A DNA stretch of 64,000 nt from Methylobacterium sp. Leaf465 (GTDB lineage: Bacteria; Pseudomonadota; Alphaproteobacteria; Rhizobiales; Beijerinckiaceae), in contig NZ_LMRA01000044.1 in the NCBI RefSeq assembly GCF_001424705.1, positions 18,616-82,615 on the forward strand, written 5' to 3'. Of the stretch, positions 52,714 through 61,727 are shown piece by piece (positions within the stretch are counted from its first letter, which is position 1; every line of letters begins with the position of its first letter). Made by a program: the position numbers and the translations under genes. Below the pieces are notes generated by a model that saw nothing but the letters and a program-made list of their open reading frames with translations, was not told where the DNA came from and did no database searches.

Positions 52714-53466
52714 TTACGGTTTGGACAGGTTCGCGGTTGGCGGCTGAGGGGCAAGTCCGGACCGCCAGTGCAGATCGAGGAGGAGGCCCGCCGGGTGGGT
52801 ATCGAGGACGGGAGTGATGGGTAGGCCTGCGGCGTGCAACAGGCGTGCCGCCCAGTGGTTGCAGACGTTCGCGTAGGAGAAGCGCCCTGCCCCATCGTAG
52901 AACAGGCTCGGCCCGTAGAGGCCCGGACCGCCCGCGGCCGGCTGTCCGTCGACGAGGCGGAAGCTTCCTTCCAGGCGAGCGAGAAGGCGCGCGAGGCCGG
53001 GCTTCGAGACCCGCAGCGGCACGAGGTCCGAATAGGGAAAGCTATCACGCACCGGCCGCTCGAGGCCGACCACCTGGACCACCCCGGCCCGTCCGCCCGG
53101 CGTGAACAGGGCTGCGAGCGCGAGGCCGAGATCGAACTGGGCCAGGGTCGGCGTCGCCCGGTAGAAGCGGGCCTCGCCCCAACCGAACTCGATCTGCGGA
53201 TAGGCGCGGAATTGCGTTGCGATGCTGGCGAGGGCCGGCCCGCTCCCCGCTCCCGTCAGAGCGGCCCGCGGCAGCACGAGGCCGGAATGCCAGCCGTGCG
53301 ACACCAGCGCGATGCCGATACTGTCCGCGTCCGCCGGCGGATAAAGGTCCGGGTCGCCCCGCTGCGCCGTCAGCAGCGCTGCGAGGACGACGAGTCCGAC
53401 CAGGGTGACGATCAGGGCGGCGAGGCCCGCGACAATTCGAGCGAGTCCCCACCGACCCGTGCGCAT
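52714..53466 (-). CDS. DUF2459 (TIGR02117-type) envelope protein
   Basis: A 250-residue protein with one N-terminal TM/signal anchor (LARIVAGLAALIVTLVGLVV, about 8-28) and a large extracytoplasmic domain with ALVSHGWHSGLVLPRA, FGWGEARFYRATPT and SYANVCNHWAARLLHAAG, characteristic of the DUF2459 family. The conserved His and Cys resemble an NlpC/P60-like catalytic pair, but no activity is proven for the family that I know of. The ATG at 53466 begins with positively charged residues before the helix and lies 15 bases beyond glk. Confidence 0.8.
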   Translation of the reverse strand: MRTGRWGLARIVAGLAALIVTLVGLVVLAALLTAQRGDPDLYPPADADSIGIALVSHGWHSGLVLPRAALTGAGSGPALASIATQFRAYPQIEFGWGEARFYRATPTLAQFDLGLALAALFTPGGRAGVVQVVGLERPVRDSFPYSDLVPLRVSKPGLARLLARLEGSFRLVDGQPAAGGPGLYGPSLFYDGAGRFSYANVCNHWAARLLHAAGLPITPVLDTHPAGLLLDLHWRSGLAPQPPTANLSKP

Positions 53467-53480
53467 GGCTGCGCGATCGG

Positions 53481-54491
53481 TCAGGGCACCTGCCAGACCT
53501 GGCCGTGATAGTCGAACCGGTCGGGCTGGCTTGCGAGGGCGGCGAGGCCCGTCAGCGCGGGGTCGTGCACGGCGATGACGCTCGTGGGGATCGCCTCCAT
53601 CTGCGCCACGAAGGGGGGCTTGTACTCGAAGGCCGCGCGGAAGGCGCCGCGCCGGAGCACGTCGATGATGCGGGGCGCGATCCCGCCGCCGATATAGACG
53701 CCTCCGGTGGCCAGGAACGTGAGCGCGAGGTCGCCGCAGACGCGGCCCAGGAGTTTGGCGAACAGGTTGAGGGCGGCCGCCGCGTCCGGGTCGGCGCCGG
53801 TGAGCCCCGCCTCCGTGACCGCGGCCGGGTCGAGGCGCGGGCCGTCGGCGCCGGTGCGCAGCCGGTGCAGGCCTGCATGGAGCCGGGTCAGGCCGGGGCC
53901 GGAAAGGAGAGTTTCGACGGTGATGCGGCCCTCGACCCGCTCCAGATGCGGCCACAGGGCGAGCTCGGCCGGCGAGCTCGGCCCGAAATCCACGTGGCCG
54001 CTCTCGGTCGAGACGATGACGAGGCGCCCGCCCACCGGCAACAGGGCCGCTGCACCGAACCCGGTGCCGGGCCCGAGGACGAGGCGCGCCCCCTGGTCGC
54101 CGGCCCGGCCCTCCTCCCGGTTCGGACCGATGGGCGTCAGCTCGGAGGGGCTGATCCCGGCAGCACCTGCCGCCACGGGTACGTAGTCGTTGACCACCAC
54201 CGAGCGCGACAGGCCGAAATCCTGCCCGATCCGCGCGCCCTCGATCACCCATTGGGCATTGGTGAGTTGCACCGCCGGCCCGTCGACCCGGGCCGCCACC
54301 GCCAGGATGGCGGAGCGTGGGGCGGTGCCGTTCCCCTTGGCCAGGGAGGCGCGGATGGCGGCACTGGGATCGGGGTGGCCGGCCGTCTCCTCGTGGGAGA
54401 GGAGGACCGGCTTCGCCCCCGCCTCGGGGACCAGGGCAAAGCGGGCGTTGGTGCCGCCGATATCGCCGACGAGGACGGGAAATTCGAACAT
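53481..54491 (-). CDS. glk: Glucokinase
   Basis: A 336-residue ROK-independent hexokinase-fold glucokinase (Glk family). The phosphate-binding motif is VGDIGGTNARFAL at residues 8-20; later blocks are LTNAQWVIEG with substrate Asn, VVVNDYVPVAAG with the catalytic Asp, GPGTGFGAA, and VSTESGHVDFGP. It phosphorylates glucose using ATP in the cytoplasm, probably feeding the glucose-6-phosphate isomerase fusion encoded at 18325. Located after otsB in the same direction (61 bases), where glucose from trehalose breakdown could be a source. Confidence 0.94.
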   Translation of the reverse strand: MFEFPVLVGDIGGTNARFALVPEAGAKPVLLSHEETAGHPDPSAAIRASLAKGNGTAPRSAILAVAARVDGPAVQLTNAQWVIEGARIGQDFGLSRSVVVNDYVPVAAGAAGISPSELTPIGPNREEGRAGDQGARLVLGPGTGFGAAALLPVGGRLVIVSTESGHVDFGPSSPAELALWPHLERVEGRITVETLLSGPGLTRLHAGLHRLRTGADGPRLDPAAVTEAGLTGADPDAAAALNLFAKLLGRVCGDLALTFLATGGVYIGGGIAPRIIDVLRRGAFRAAFEYKPPFVAQMEAIPTSVIAVHDPALTGLAALASQPDRFDYHGQVWQVP

Positions 54492-54552
54492 GCGCGTCGC
54501 TTCCGTCTGGGCCCCGGGGAACGGGGATTAGGGATCGGTCGTGGGACGCCGC

Positions 54553-55308
54553 TCAGGCGGCCGGCAGGGCGTCTGGGTCGATCTGTGCTCCATCGGCCCA
54601 GGCGTAGAGCAGACGGCGCACATCCTCCGGATCGATGAGGCGGCGGGACGCGATCGTCTCGGCCCCGCCGATACGGACGCTGACGCCACCGGTCTCGTTG
54701 ATCACGGCGAAGGCCTTCTCGTCGGTGAGGTCGTCTCCGAGAAAGATCGCCCGGCGGCCGGCATAGGGCGGGTTTTCGGCGAGCGCCCGGATGGCATGGC
54801 CCTTGGTGGCGGAGGCGGGCACGATCTCGCCTACCGCCTTGCCGAGCTGGAGCCGATAGGCGGATCCGAGGGCGGTGGCGGCGGCCTTCACGGCCTCCTC
54901 GGCCGCGGCGGCATCGCTCGGGGTGGCGAGGCGCCAATGCACCGCCACGGAGGCGCCCTTGTCTTCGATCAGGACGTGCTCGAGGGCGGTGACCGCCGCA
55001 TGCAGGGTCGGCACCTGGGCCCGTAGGTCAGGGTGATCCTCGGCGGAGCCGCCCGAGACGATGCCGTCGACCCGCCGTTCGACGCCGTGAAGGCCGGCGA
55101 CATCGAAGCGGGCGGGGACCAGGAAATCGTCGATCACCCCGATGGGCCGGCCCGTGACGATGGCGAGGGCGCCCCCGAGCCGGGCGCGCAGACGCTCCAG
55201 GGCCGGAGCGAGGGCGGGATCGACCCGGACCTGGTCGGGCTTGGGCGCGATCTCCACCAGGGTGCCGTCGAAGTCGAGATAGAGGGCGAAGGCGGTCGGG
55301 TCGGTCAC
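54553..55308 (-). CDS. otsB: Trehalose-6-phosphate phosphatase
   Basis: A 251-residue HAD-family enzyme making trehalose from trehalose-6-phosphate. Motif I is YLDFDGTLVEI (Asp12 and Asp14), motif II is the TGRPI segment, and the C-terminal motif is FLGDDLTDEKAF. The family's substrate-cap segments GLHGVERR and VHWRLATP are present. No otsA is adjacent. Linked with glk and, at a distance, with a GH15 enzyme that might cleave trehalose. The ATG at 55308 is the only sensible start. Confidence 0.93.
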   Translation of the reverse strand: MTDPTAFALYLDFDGTLVEIAPKPDQVRVDPALAPALERLRARLGGALAIVTGRPIGVIDDFLVPARFDVAGLHGVERRVDGIVSGGSAEDHPDLRAQVPTLHAAVTALEHVLIEDKGASVAVHWRLATPSDAAAAEEAVKAAATALGSAYRLQLGKAVGEIVPASATKGHAIRALAENPPYAGRRAIFLGDDLTDEKAFAVINETGGVSVRIGGAETIASRRLIDPEDVRRLLYAWADGAQIDPDALPAA

Positions 55309-55467
55309 GCAGGTTGTCCCTTCGTCTGATCCGGGCCTGCGCTAGCATGCCCTGCGCCGGGGGAAAACGCGGGATGGGGAAATCGGGAGGCCGGAAAACA
55401 GGGCGGGCGCAATACCCTGCCCTATCTGTCCGACCTTCCGATCCCTGTGAGGCAAGGTCCCGATCGC

Positions 55468-55962
55468 ATGTGGCCCACCCCGATCCCGCCCGGCCCGAAC
55501 GAGGAGAGCGTCTGGGACTACCCGCGCCCGCCCCGCCTCGAGAGGGTTCCGGAGCGGCTGCGGGTCGTGCTCGACGGCCGGACCATCGCCGAGACTGGTG
55601 CCGGATACCGGGTGCTGGAGACCAGCCATCCGCCGACCTACTACTTTCCGCCCGGCGATGTGGTGGCCGGCGTGCTCGGGCCCGCTCGCCGGGCCGGCAT
55701 CTGCGAGTGGAAGGGGCGCGCCGTCCTGTACGACGTCGCGGCGGGCGGCTTTCGCGCCGAGGGCGCGGCCTGGGCCTACCCCGCCCCCACGCCGGACTTC
55801 ACCGCGATCGCGGGCTACATCGCCTTCTATGCCGGTCCGATGGAGGCCTGCTTCGTCGGCGACGCGCGTGTGACGCCGCAGCCCGGCGGCTTCTACGGCG
55901 GCTGGATCACGCCCGCCATCGTCGGCCCGTTCAAGGGCGGCCCCGGCACCATGGGGTGGTGA
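55468..55962 (+). CDS. DUF427 domain protein
   Basis: A 164-residue cytoplasmic protein with the DUF427 core: VVLDGRTIAETGAGYRVLET, PTYYFPPGDV, CEWKGRAVLYDV and AWAYPAPTPDFTAIAGYIAF. The family is widespread and of unknown function. The C-terminal extension (VTPQPGGFYGGWITPAIVGP) is found in longer members. The ATG at 55468 has AAGG nearby; a GTG at 55447 would add seven residues. It is divergent from otsB. Confidence 0.87.
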   Translation: MWPTPIPPGPNEESVWDYPRPPRLERVPERLRVVLDGRTIAETGAGYRVLETSHPPTYYFPPGDVVAGVLGPARRAGICEWKGRAVLYDVAAGGFRAEGAAWAYPAPTPDFTAIAGYIAFYAGPMEACFVGDARVTPQPGGFYGGWITPAIVGPFKGGPGTMGW

Positions 55963-56043
55963 AGCGCGGGCTGGGCCGAAAGGCATCGCCGCCGATCCAG
56001 GCCCCGTCGGACTGCCTGCGCGACGCCCGGTATCCGTGCCCCC

Positions 56044-57162
56044 TCAAGACGTGCGGCGCAGGGTGATGCGGGTCAGCTCGGACGGGCGGCCGAGGCGCAG
56101 TGCGAAGCCGGCCCACAGGCCCGTCCCGTTGCTGACGTAGAGGGTCATGCCGCCGACCTGGTAGGCGCCGGAGACGAACCCGTTGTTGCCGCGCGCCACG
56201 AGCCGGTCCAGTCCGATGATCATGCCGCCGTGTGTATGGCCGGACAGTTGCAGCGCCACGCCGCGCGCGGCTGCCCGAGGGGCATTTGCCGGCTGGTGAT
56301 CGAGGAGCACGATCGGCGCATCCGTGGGCGCACCCGCCAGGGCACCGTCGAGGTCGGGCCCCGGATGGCCGATGGCGGGCGCCGAGCGATCGGTGACTCC
56401 CGCCAGCACCAGCGCGTCGCCGCCGCGGGTCACGACCGCATGGGCGTTGGCGAGGATGTGCATCCCCATGCCGGCGAAGTGGCGCATCCAGGTCTCGACG
56501 TCGAAGAAGTATTCGTGGTTGCCGGGGATGGCCCAGACGCCGTCCCGCGCCGTCAGGTCGCGCAGCGGCTCCACGTCGGCCTGCCGGGCCGCGAACGAAC
56601 CGTCGATGAAATCCCCCGTGACGAGGATCACGTCCGTGCCGAGCCCGTTGGCGCGCGAGACGACCGCCTGTGCCCAGGTCGCGGGGAACAGGCGGCTGAT
56701 GTGCAGGTCGGTGAGATGGAGGATGGTGTATCCCTCGAAGCCCGGCGGCAGGTCCCTGACCGCGACCGTGACATCCTTCAGGGGCGGCACGCGCACGGCC
56801 TGCTGCACCGCGACCACCGCCAGGACCGCGACCGCCAGGGCCGCCCCGATGCGCCAGGCGCTGGAAACCGCCCAACCGCCGCCGGGCAGGGCCAGGGATG
56901 CCAGGGCGACGGCGTCGAGCGCGAAGAGCAGCACCGCCAGCAGGATGATCGCACCGAACGCCCCGCTGAACAGCATAACGATGGGCCGCGGAAACTCGGG
57001 CGAGAAGACGGACCCGGAGGAGAGGCGGCTCCACAGGTGGTACTGCGAGGCGACCAGCAGGAGGGCGGCGAGACCGAGCTTGAGCGCAAGCGGCCAGGGC
57101 AGCGGCCAGACGCCCCGGGTGACGACGTACAGGCAGGGCAGGCTGAACATCAGGTGGATCAT
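56044..57162 (-). CDS. Membrane-bound metallophosphoesterase
   Basis: A 372-residue protein with about four N-terminal hydrophobic helices (residues 5-122) and a C-terminal calcineurin-like phosphoesterase. The metal-binding motifs are TDLHIS, TGDFIDG, PGNHEYFFD and SGHTHGG, in the standard order. The YkuE/YaeI-like layout suggests a lipid pyrophosphate or phospholipid-derived substrate at the membrane. The start at 57162 opens directly on the first helix (MIHLMFSLPCLYVVT). It ends convergently after the DUF427 gene. Confidence 0.87.
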   Translation of the reverse strand: MIHLMFSLPCLYVVTRGVWPLPWPLALKLGLAALLLVASQYHLWSRLSSGSVFSPEFPRPIVMLFSGAFGAIILLAVLLFALDAVALASLALPGGGWAVSSAWRIGAALAVAVLAVVAVQQAVRVPPLKDVTVAVRDLPPGFEGYTILHLTDLHISRLFPATWAQAVVSRANGLGTDVILVTGDFIDGSFAARQADVEPLRDLTARDGVWAIPGNHEYFFDVETWMRHFAGMGMHILANAHAVVTRGGDALVLAGVTDRSAPAIGHPGPDLDGALAGAPTDAPIVLLDHQPANAPRAAARGVALQLSGHTHGGMIIGLDRLVARGNNGFVSGAYQVGGMTLYVSNGTGLWAGFALRLGRPSELTRITLRRTS

Positions 57163-57433
57163 GGCTGCTCCATGGACCGTGGCAGGGGCCCAGCGCAAAG
57201 TTTTCTGCTCGGCGTTGCGGAGCCCGAGGGACGCTTCGGGGTCGCCACCGACCCGCAAGGGAGGCGTTGGGAGGGAAGCGTTGGGAGGGGAGCGCCGGGC
57301 GGCCTTCGAGGCGGGACGGAGCGTCGGGTGATCGCGTCGGCGTTCCGGCGCAGGCCAGGGTTTGCGCCGTCCGGCCGCGCCGCTATGCCAGGGCCGGTCG
57401 GCAGGGCTGGTGGCCAGGGACGGAGCAGGTGTG

Positions 57434-58660
57434 ATGCACGGTGAGATCGCAAGCGAGCCGCGGGCCCTCGGGCTCTGCCCGGACCGCCTGGAGCGGATCG
57501 ACGGCTGGATGCGGCGCCTCGTCGACGACGGCAAGGTCGCGGGCCTGTCGGTGATGCTGGCCCGCGGTGACCGGACGGCCTTCTTCCGCGCCCATGGCCG
57601 GGCCGACATCGCGCGCGACGCGCCCTTCGCCCCCGACACCATCGCGCGCATCTACTCGATGACGAAACCGCTGACCTCGGTGGCGGTGATGATGCTTTAT
57701 GAGGAGGGCCGCTTCCAACTCGACGACCCGATCACCCGCTTCCTGCCGGAATTTTCGGATCTGCGAGTTCTCACCGGCGGCAACCGGGCAAAGTTCGACA
57801 GTGAGCCGGCCCGGCGCCCGATCACGATCCGCGACCTTCTCACCCATACCTCCGGCCTGACCTACGGTTTCATGGAGGCGACCCTCGTCGATGCCCTCTA
57901 TCGCCATAACGGCGTCGATTTCGGCGAGGCCCAGGAGGCGAGCCTCGCCGAGGTGGTGGCCCGGCTCGCCCGGCAGCCCCTCCTCGCCCAGCCCGGCGCC
58001 GAGTGGAACTATTCGGTGGCCACCGACGTCCTGGGACACCTCGTGGCCGTCGTCTCCGGCCAGGACTTCGCCGATTTCCTCCGCCAACGCGTGATCGGCC
58101 CCCTCGGCATGGTCGACACGGACTTCTCCGTGCCTGCCGACAAGCTGCCGCGCCTGGCAGCCAATTACAGCCTGTTCCGGGACCGGACGCTGAAGCTCTA
58201 CGACGATGCGGTCGGCAGTCGCTTCGCCCGCCCGCCGGCGGTGGCCTCGGGCGGCGGCGGCCTCGTCTCGACCGCGTCCGACTACATGCGCTTCTGCCGC
58301 TTCCTCCTCGGGCGCGGCGAACTCGAGGGCACCCGGCTCCTCGGGCGCAAGACCGTCGACCTCATGCTGATGAATCACCTCGACGGGGACTTGGCGGCGA
58401 TGGGCCAGCCGCGCTTCTCCGAGACCGCCTATACGGGGATCGGCTTCGGCCTCGGCTTCTCGGTGATGCTCGATCCGGCCCGCGCCCAGATCGTCGGCAC
58501 GCCGGGCGAGGTGGCCTGGGGCGGACTTGCCAGCACCGCCTTCTGGGTCGACCCGGCCGAGGATCTTGCCGTGGTGCTGCTGACGCAGCTCATCCCCTCC
58601 TCGGCCCTGCCGCTGCGACGCGAGTTGCGCGTGCTGACCTACGCGGCCCTGGTGGATTGA
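57434..58660 (+). CDS. Serine hydrolase, class C beta-lactamase family
   Basis: A 408-residue serine hydrolase without a signal peptide. The nucleophile motif is Ser75-Met-Thr-Lys78 (YSMTKPLTS), the second motif is Tyr193-Ser-Val195 (EWNYSVATD), and the third is represented by VAWGGLASTAFWVDP near the C-terminus. Without export signal it is more likely an esterase or D-aminopeptidase (EstB-like) than a true beta-lactamase. The ATG at 57434 follows GGAGCAGG. It is divergent from the metallophosphoesterase across 271 bases that contain only a short direct repeat (GCGTTGGGAGGG twice at 57264-57290). Confidence 0.86.
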   Translation: MHGEIASEPRALGLCPDRLERIDGWMRRLVDDGKVAGLSVMLARGDRTAFFRAHGRADIARDAPFAPDTIARIYSMTKPLTSVAVMMLYEEGRFQLDDPITRFLPEFSDLRVLTGGNRAKFDSEPARRPITIRDLLTHTSGLTYGFMEATLVDALYRHNGVDFGEAQEASLAEVVARLARQPLLAQPGAEWNYSVATDVLGHLVAVVSGQDFADFLRQRVIGPLGMVDTDFSVPADKLPRLAANYSLFRDRTLKLYDDAVGSRFARPPAVASGGGGLVSTASDYMRFCRFLLGRGELEGTRLLGRKTVDLMLMNHLDGDLAAMGQPRFSETAYTGIGFGLGFSVMLDPARAQIVGTPGEVAWGGLASTAFWVDPAEDLAVVLLTQLIPSSALPLRRELRVLTYAALVD

Positions 58661-58672
58661 GGCCCCTGGACA

Positions 58673-58715
58673 CGTGAAACGCCGCCGGCCCGAGGCGGGA
58701 CGGCGGCGTTTCACG
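58673..58715. terminator. Bidirectional terminator between convergent genes
   Basis: A perfect 14-pair stem (CGTGAAACGCCGCC with GGCGGCGTTTCACG) around a 15-base loop lies between the ends of the serine hydrolase and the DUF2147 gene. The symmetric AAA/TTT within the stem allows use in both directions. Confidence 0.8.
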
Positions 58716-58737
58716 ACCCCTCGCGTGCGGCGCGGGA

Positions 58738-59400
58738 CTACTCGGCCGGTGCCGCCGCCGGAGCGGCACTCGGCTTGGCCGCCGGCTTGGGCGCGGGCGC
58801 CTTGGCCGTGCCGGTCGCGGCGGGCGCACCCGCTCCGGCGCTCGGCGCCGCCTTGGGGGCCCATTCCGCATCGGCGCGCGGGCCGCCCGGGCCGTTGGTC
58901 GGGCCGGTGAGCTGCCCCGGCACCACGTCGTTGACCCGGTTCCAGGTCTGCGAGCCGCAGAGGAAGCCGAGGAGGCAGCCGCGCACCGACAGCTCCGTCG
59001 GCTGGTCCGACCACATCGTCACGTCGTAGAACTTACCCTCGTCGGCGTTGTAGATCTTGCCGCCGTAATGGCCGTCCGGCTGCGGCTTCAGGCCCATGAT
59101 CAGCTGAAGGCCCAGGGAGGGACGGGACTGCTTCTTCGGATCGGGATTCTTGAAGTCGATGCGGGGCTGACCCTGGTCGTTCAGGGGCACCTTCAGCCAG
59201 ACGACGTAGCCGCACAGGTTGGTGTTCTGCGGGCCGCACCTCTCGGTGCGGATGCGGGCGCGCCCATCCTCGGTGAGCCAGGTGCCGCTGGCATCGTTGG
59301 GGGCGGCAGCCAGTGCGAGGCCCGGCAGAACGGCGGCAACGAGCCCGGCCAGGGGCGCCAGCCGGCGCGCGGCGCCCGCCATGGTGGATCGATTCGTCAT
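58738..59400 (-). CDS. Secreted DUF2147 protein with Ala/Pro/Lys tail
   Basis: A 220-residue exported protein. A signal peptide (LAPLAGLVAAVLPGLALAAA) is followed by the DUF2147 domain: SGTWLTEDGRARIRTERCG, NLCGYVVWLK, GGKIYNADEGKFYDV and VRGCLLGFLCGSQTW. The last about 45 residues are low-complexity Ala/Pro/Lys (APAPKPAAKPSAAPAAAPAE), which may contact peptidoglycan or other envelope polymers. Function of the family is unknown. The ATG at 59400 follows GGAAGC; an in-frame ATG at 59418 is an alternative. Confidence 0.85.
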   Translation of the reverse strand: MTNRSTMAGAARRLAPLAGLVAAVLPGLALAAAPNDASGTWLTEDGRARIRTERCGPQNTNLCGYVVWLKVPLNDQGQPRIDFKNPDPKKQSRPSLGLQLIMGLKPQPDGHYGGKIYNADEGKFYDVTMWSDQPTELSVRGCLLGFLCGSQTWNRVNDVVPGQLTGPTNGPGGPRADAEWAPKAAPSAGAGAPAATGTAKAPAPKPAAKPSAAPAAAPAE

Positions 59401-59738
59401 GCTTCCAACAACCCTCATGCGCTCGCCCCGTGGCGATCCGCCCTCGTCCGCAGGACGGCAAGCGCTTGTCACGTGATGCCTCGCCATCCGACGTGAAGGT
59501 GACGGGATCATGGCCGGCACGCACCGAATCCTGCAGATTCGTCGTGACGACGTGGCCTTATCTTCGTGGCCGAGCCCGGCCGAGGGCGAAGTCTTGATGT
59601 TCGCTGGATCGTGCCGGGGTGCCACGGCGAACCGGCCCTTCGGCCTCTGGCGCGGAGACGGACCGCCGGCGCCCGCGATCGCCGGCCGTGCCGCGAACGA
59701 TCCGCCTGGGACCGCGTTTACGGCCGTGCTTCTCGGGG
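59401..59738. other. Gap with divergent promoters presumed
   Basis: These 338 bases separate the divergently transcribed DUF2147 and PAP2 genes. I see no convincing gene, hairpin terminator or repeat in it. Short open frames lack ribosome sites. The promoters of both flanking genes should be here, but no consensus could be assigned by eye. Confidence 0.35.
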
Positions 59739-60362
59739 ATGGCGGACGACGTGATGGCGGATGGATCGGTCGGGATGGGTCGGCGCCTCGAAGCGGCGGA
59801 CATCCGTCTCGGCGTCTCTCTGGCGCGTGCCAAGGACACCCGCCGGGTGCGGGCCCTGGCGGCGGCCAGCGAGGCGGGCGGCTGGAAGTGGCTGCTGGCG
59901 CTCTCCAGCGGAACCCTCGCCCTCGGCGTGCTGCGGCGGGACCCGCGTCTGGCCGAGGCCGGCCGGCACATGCTCCTCGCCGGAATCCTGGCGGCGGCCA
60001 CCAAGACCACCGTGAAGCGGGTCGTGCACCGGACCCGGCCCAACGTGCTGATGGATGAGGGCCTCTACGAGAAGGGCTGGTTCGGGCCGAATGTCGGGCC
60101 GTGGCAGTCGTTTCCGTCGGGACACTCGGCCCTGAGCGTCGCGGTGGCGACGGCGGCCGGCCGGGCCTATCCCGAGATCCGCGGCGTCGCGACGGCGGCG
60201 GCCCTCGGGGTCGTGGCCGTCCAGGTCCTGCGTGGCGCGCACTTTCCGGTGGACGTCGCCGCCGGGGCGCTGATCGGGCTTTCGGCCGAGGCGGTGGACC
60301 ACCGGATCGCCCTCGGGCGGGACGGCGTCGCCGGTCTGGCGGTGCGCGGTATACCCGGATGA
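59739..60362 (+). CDS. PAP2-superfamily phosphatase with altered third motif
   Basis: A 207-residue membrane-associated phosphatase with hydrophobic helices at about 51-63, 78-90, 131-143 and 150-164. Motif 1 is Lys93-x6-Arg100-Pro101 (KRVVHRTRP), motif 2 is PSGHS at 126-130, and motif 3 reads VQVLRGAHFPVDV. The family's third motif is SRxxxxxHxxxD; His168 and Asp172 align, but the Arg position is Gln162. Activity may therefore be altered, or Arg165 may compensate. The start at 59739 is the first plausible ATG; 59754 and 59772 are alternatives. Confidence 0.8.
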   Translation: MADDVMADGSVGMGRRLEAADIRLGVSLARAKDTRRVRALAAASEAGGWKWLLALSSGTLALGVLRRDPRLAEAGRHMLLAGILAAATKTTVKRVVHRTRPNVLMDEGLYEKGWFGPNVGPWQSFPSGHSALSVAVATAAGRAYPEIRGVATAAALGVVAVQVLRGAHFPVDVAAGALIGLSAEAVDHRIALGRDGVAGLAVRGIPG

Positions 60363-60446
60363 TCGCGGCGAGGTCGCGCGGCATCGCGTGCCGGGAACGC
60401 CGCGACGCGACCTCCGGTTGACGCGTCATTCCATCGGAGACGCCGC

Positions 60447-61322
60447 GTGACCGACAACCCCCTGACGACCTATCCCAGCCCGCCCTTCGCGGGCCAGCCG
60501 CAGAGCTTTCCCGGCAAGACCGGCCGGATGGTGCCCGAGCCGGATCACGGCGAGGCGAGCTACCGGGGCTCGGGCAAGCTGACGGGCCAGGCGGCGCTGA
60601 TCACCGGCGGCGATTCCGGCATCGGCCGGGCGGTGGCCATCGCCTTCGCCCGCGAGGGCGCCGACGTGGCGATCGCCTACCTGCCGGAGGAGCAGGCGGA
60701 TGCCGAGGCGGTGGCCGGCTGGATCGAGAAGGCGGGCCGGCGCGCCCTGCTGCTGCCGGGCGACCTCAAGGACCCGGCCCATGGCCGCGACCTCGTGGCG
60801 CGTACGGTCGCCGCCTTCGGCCGCCTCGACGTGCTGGTGAACAACGGCGCCTTCCAGCAGCCGAACCAGGGGCTCGACGCCATCGAGGACGCGGTCTTCG
60901 AGGACCATTTCCGCACCAACGTGTTCGGGCCGTTCTACGTGACCAAGGCCGCCCTGCCCCACCTCAAGCCCGGGGCCTCGGTGATCTTCACCTCCTCGGT
61001 GAATTCGAAGCACCCGATGCCCTCGCTGATGGCCTACAGCGCCACCAAGGGGGCGCTCAGCAACATGGTCCTGAGCCTGGCGCAGCTGCTGGCCGAGAAG
61101 GGCATCCGGGTGAACGGCGTGCTGCCGGGGCCGATCTGGACGCCGTTCATCCCCGCGGGGATGAGCGAGGACGCGGTCAAGTCCTTCGGCAGCCAGGTCC
61201 CGTTCGGGCGCCCGGGCCAGCCGGCGGAGCTCGCCTCCGCCTACGTGATGCTGGCCTCGGCCGAGAGCAGCTACACCTCCGGCGCCCTCGTCACCGTCGC
61301 CGGGGCGATGCCGGTCCTCTGA
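60447..61322 (+). CDS. SDR family oxidoreductase (YghA-like)
   Basis: A 291-residue short-chain dehydrogenase with an N-terminal extension (about 45 residues, PFAGQPQSFPGKTG) typical of the glucose/ribitol-dehydrogenase-like YghA subgroup often linked to stress. The cofactor motif is TGGDSGIG at 53-60, then VLVNNGAFQ, the catalytic Ser in FTSSVNS, and Tyr197-x3-Lys201 (YSATK). The reaction is probably NAD(P)-dependent oxidation or reduction of a sugar or aldehyde; substrate unknown. It starts with GTG at 60447, preceded by CGGAGA. Confidence 0.9.
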   Translation: MTDNPLTTYPSPPFAGQPQSFPGKTGRMVPEPDHGEASYRGSGKLTGQAALITGGDSGIGRAVAIAFAREGADVAIAYLPEEQADAEAVAGWIEKAGRRALLLPGDLKDPAHGRDLVARTVAAFGRLDVLVNNGAFQQPNQGLDAIEDAVFEDHFRTNVFGPFYVTKAALPHLKPGASVIFTSSVNSKHPMPSLMAYSATKGALSNMVLSLAQLLAEKGIRVNGVLPGPIWTPFIPAGMSEDAVKSFGSQVPFGRPGQPAELASAYVMLASAESSYTSGALVTVAGAMPVL

Positions 61323-61439
61323 GGGACCCTGCCGACCCCGGCCTCGGCGCCGGGGTCGTTCCGAAGGGTTCGCCCAACGGTTCGCCGAACGGTTCGGCCG
61401 GTTCGCGCGTTCCTGTGGCCTCGGAGGGGGAGAAGCAGG

Positions 61440-61727
61440 ATGCGCACCTGGAGGGCGATGGACCGGGCCCCGCATGACGGTCGCTGGATCATCGCGATCC
61501 ACCGGTCCGACCCGGACCGGCGCGCGGTGATCCGCTGGGACCCGGCGGGCCTGGGCGATCCTCGGCCGTGGCACGTCGCCTCCTGCCAGCACAGCTACCC
61601 GGCGGAGGCCTTCACGGACTGGATGGACTTCCCCGAGTGTCCGCCCGCCGCCGCGGGCGTCGAACCCGGCACCGCAGGAGGTCACGATGGCGCGCGAAGC
61701 GATGGGTCCCCTCACCCTGGAGGTTGA
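61440..61727 (+). CDS. Small hypothetical protein
   Basis: A 95-residue protein of unknown function. The N-terminal half has the pattern APHDGRWIIAIHRSDPDRRA, RWDPAGLGDPRPWHVA and SYPAEAFTDWMDFPE, which looks like a small beta domain rich in Trp and Asp. The C-terminal 25 residues are Gly/Asp-rich and overlap the next gene. A strong GGAGGGGGAG precedes the ATG. It overlaps the following gene by 41 bases in another frame. Confidence 0.6.
   Translation: MRTWRAMDRAPHDGRWIIAIHRSDPDRRAVIRWDPAGLGDPRPWHVASCQHSYPAEAFTDWMDFPECPPAAAGVEPGTAGGHDGARSDGSPHPGG

Noticed and set aside
57264..57290. Short direct repeat GCGTTGGGAGGG, twice
   Set aside because: Two 12-13-base copies in a G-rich gap are not enough to claim an operator or mobile-element footprint.
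57434..58660. Calling this a beta-lactamase resistance gene
   Set aside because: Although SxxK and YxV motifs are present, there is no export signal, so an intracellular esterase/peptidase-type serine hydrolase is more likely.
59510..60058. Open frame starting in the gap before the PAP2 gene
   Set aside because: It overlaps most of the PAP2 gene in another frame, and has no recognisable motif; PAP2 motifs fix the true frame.
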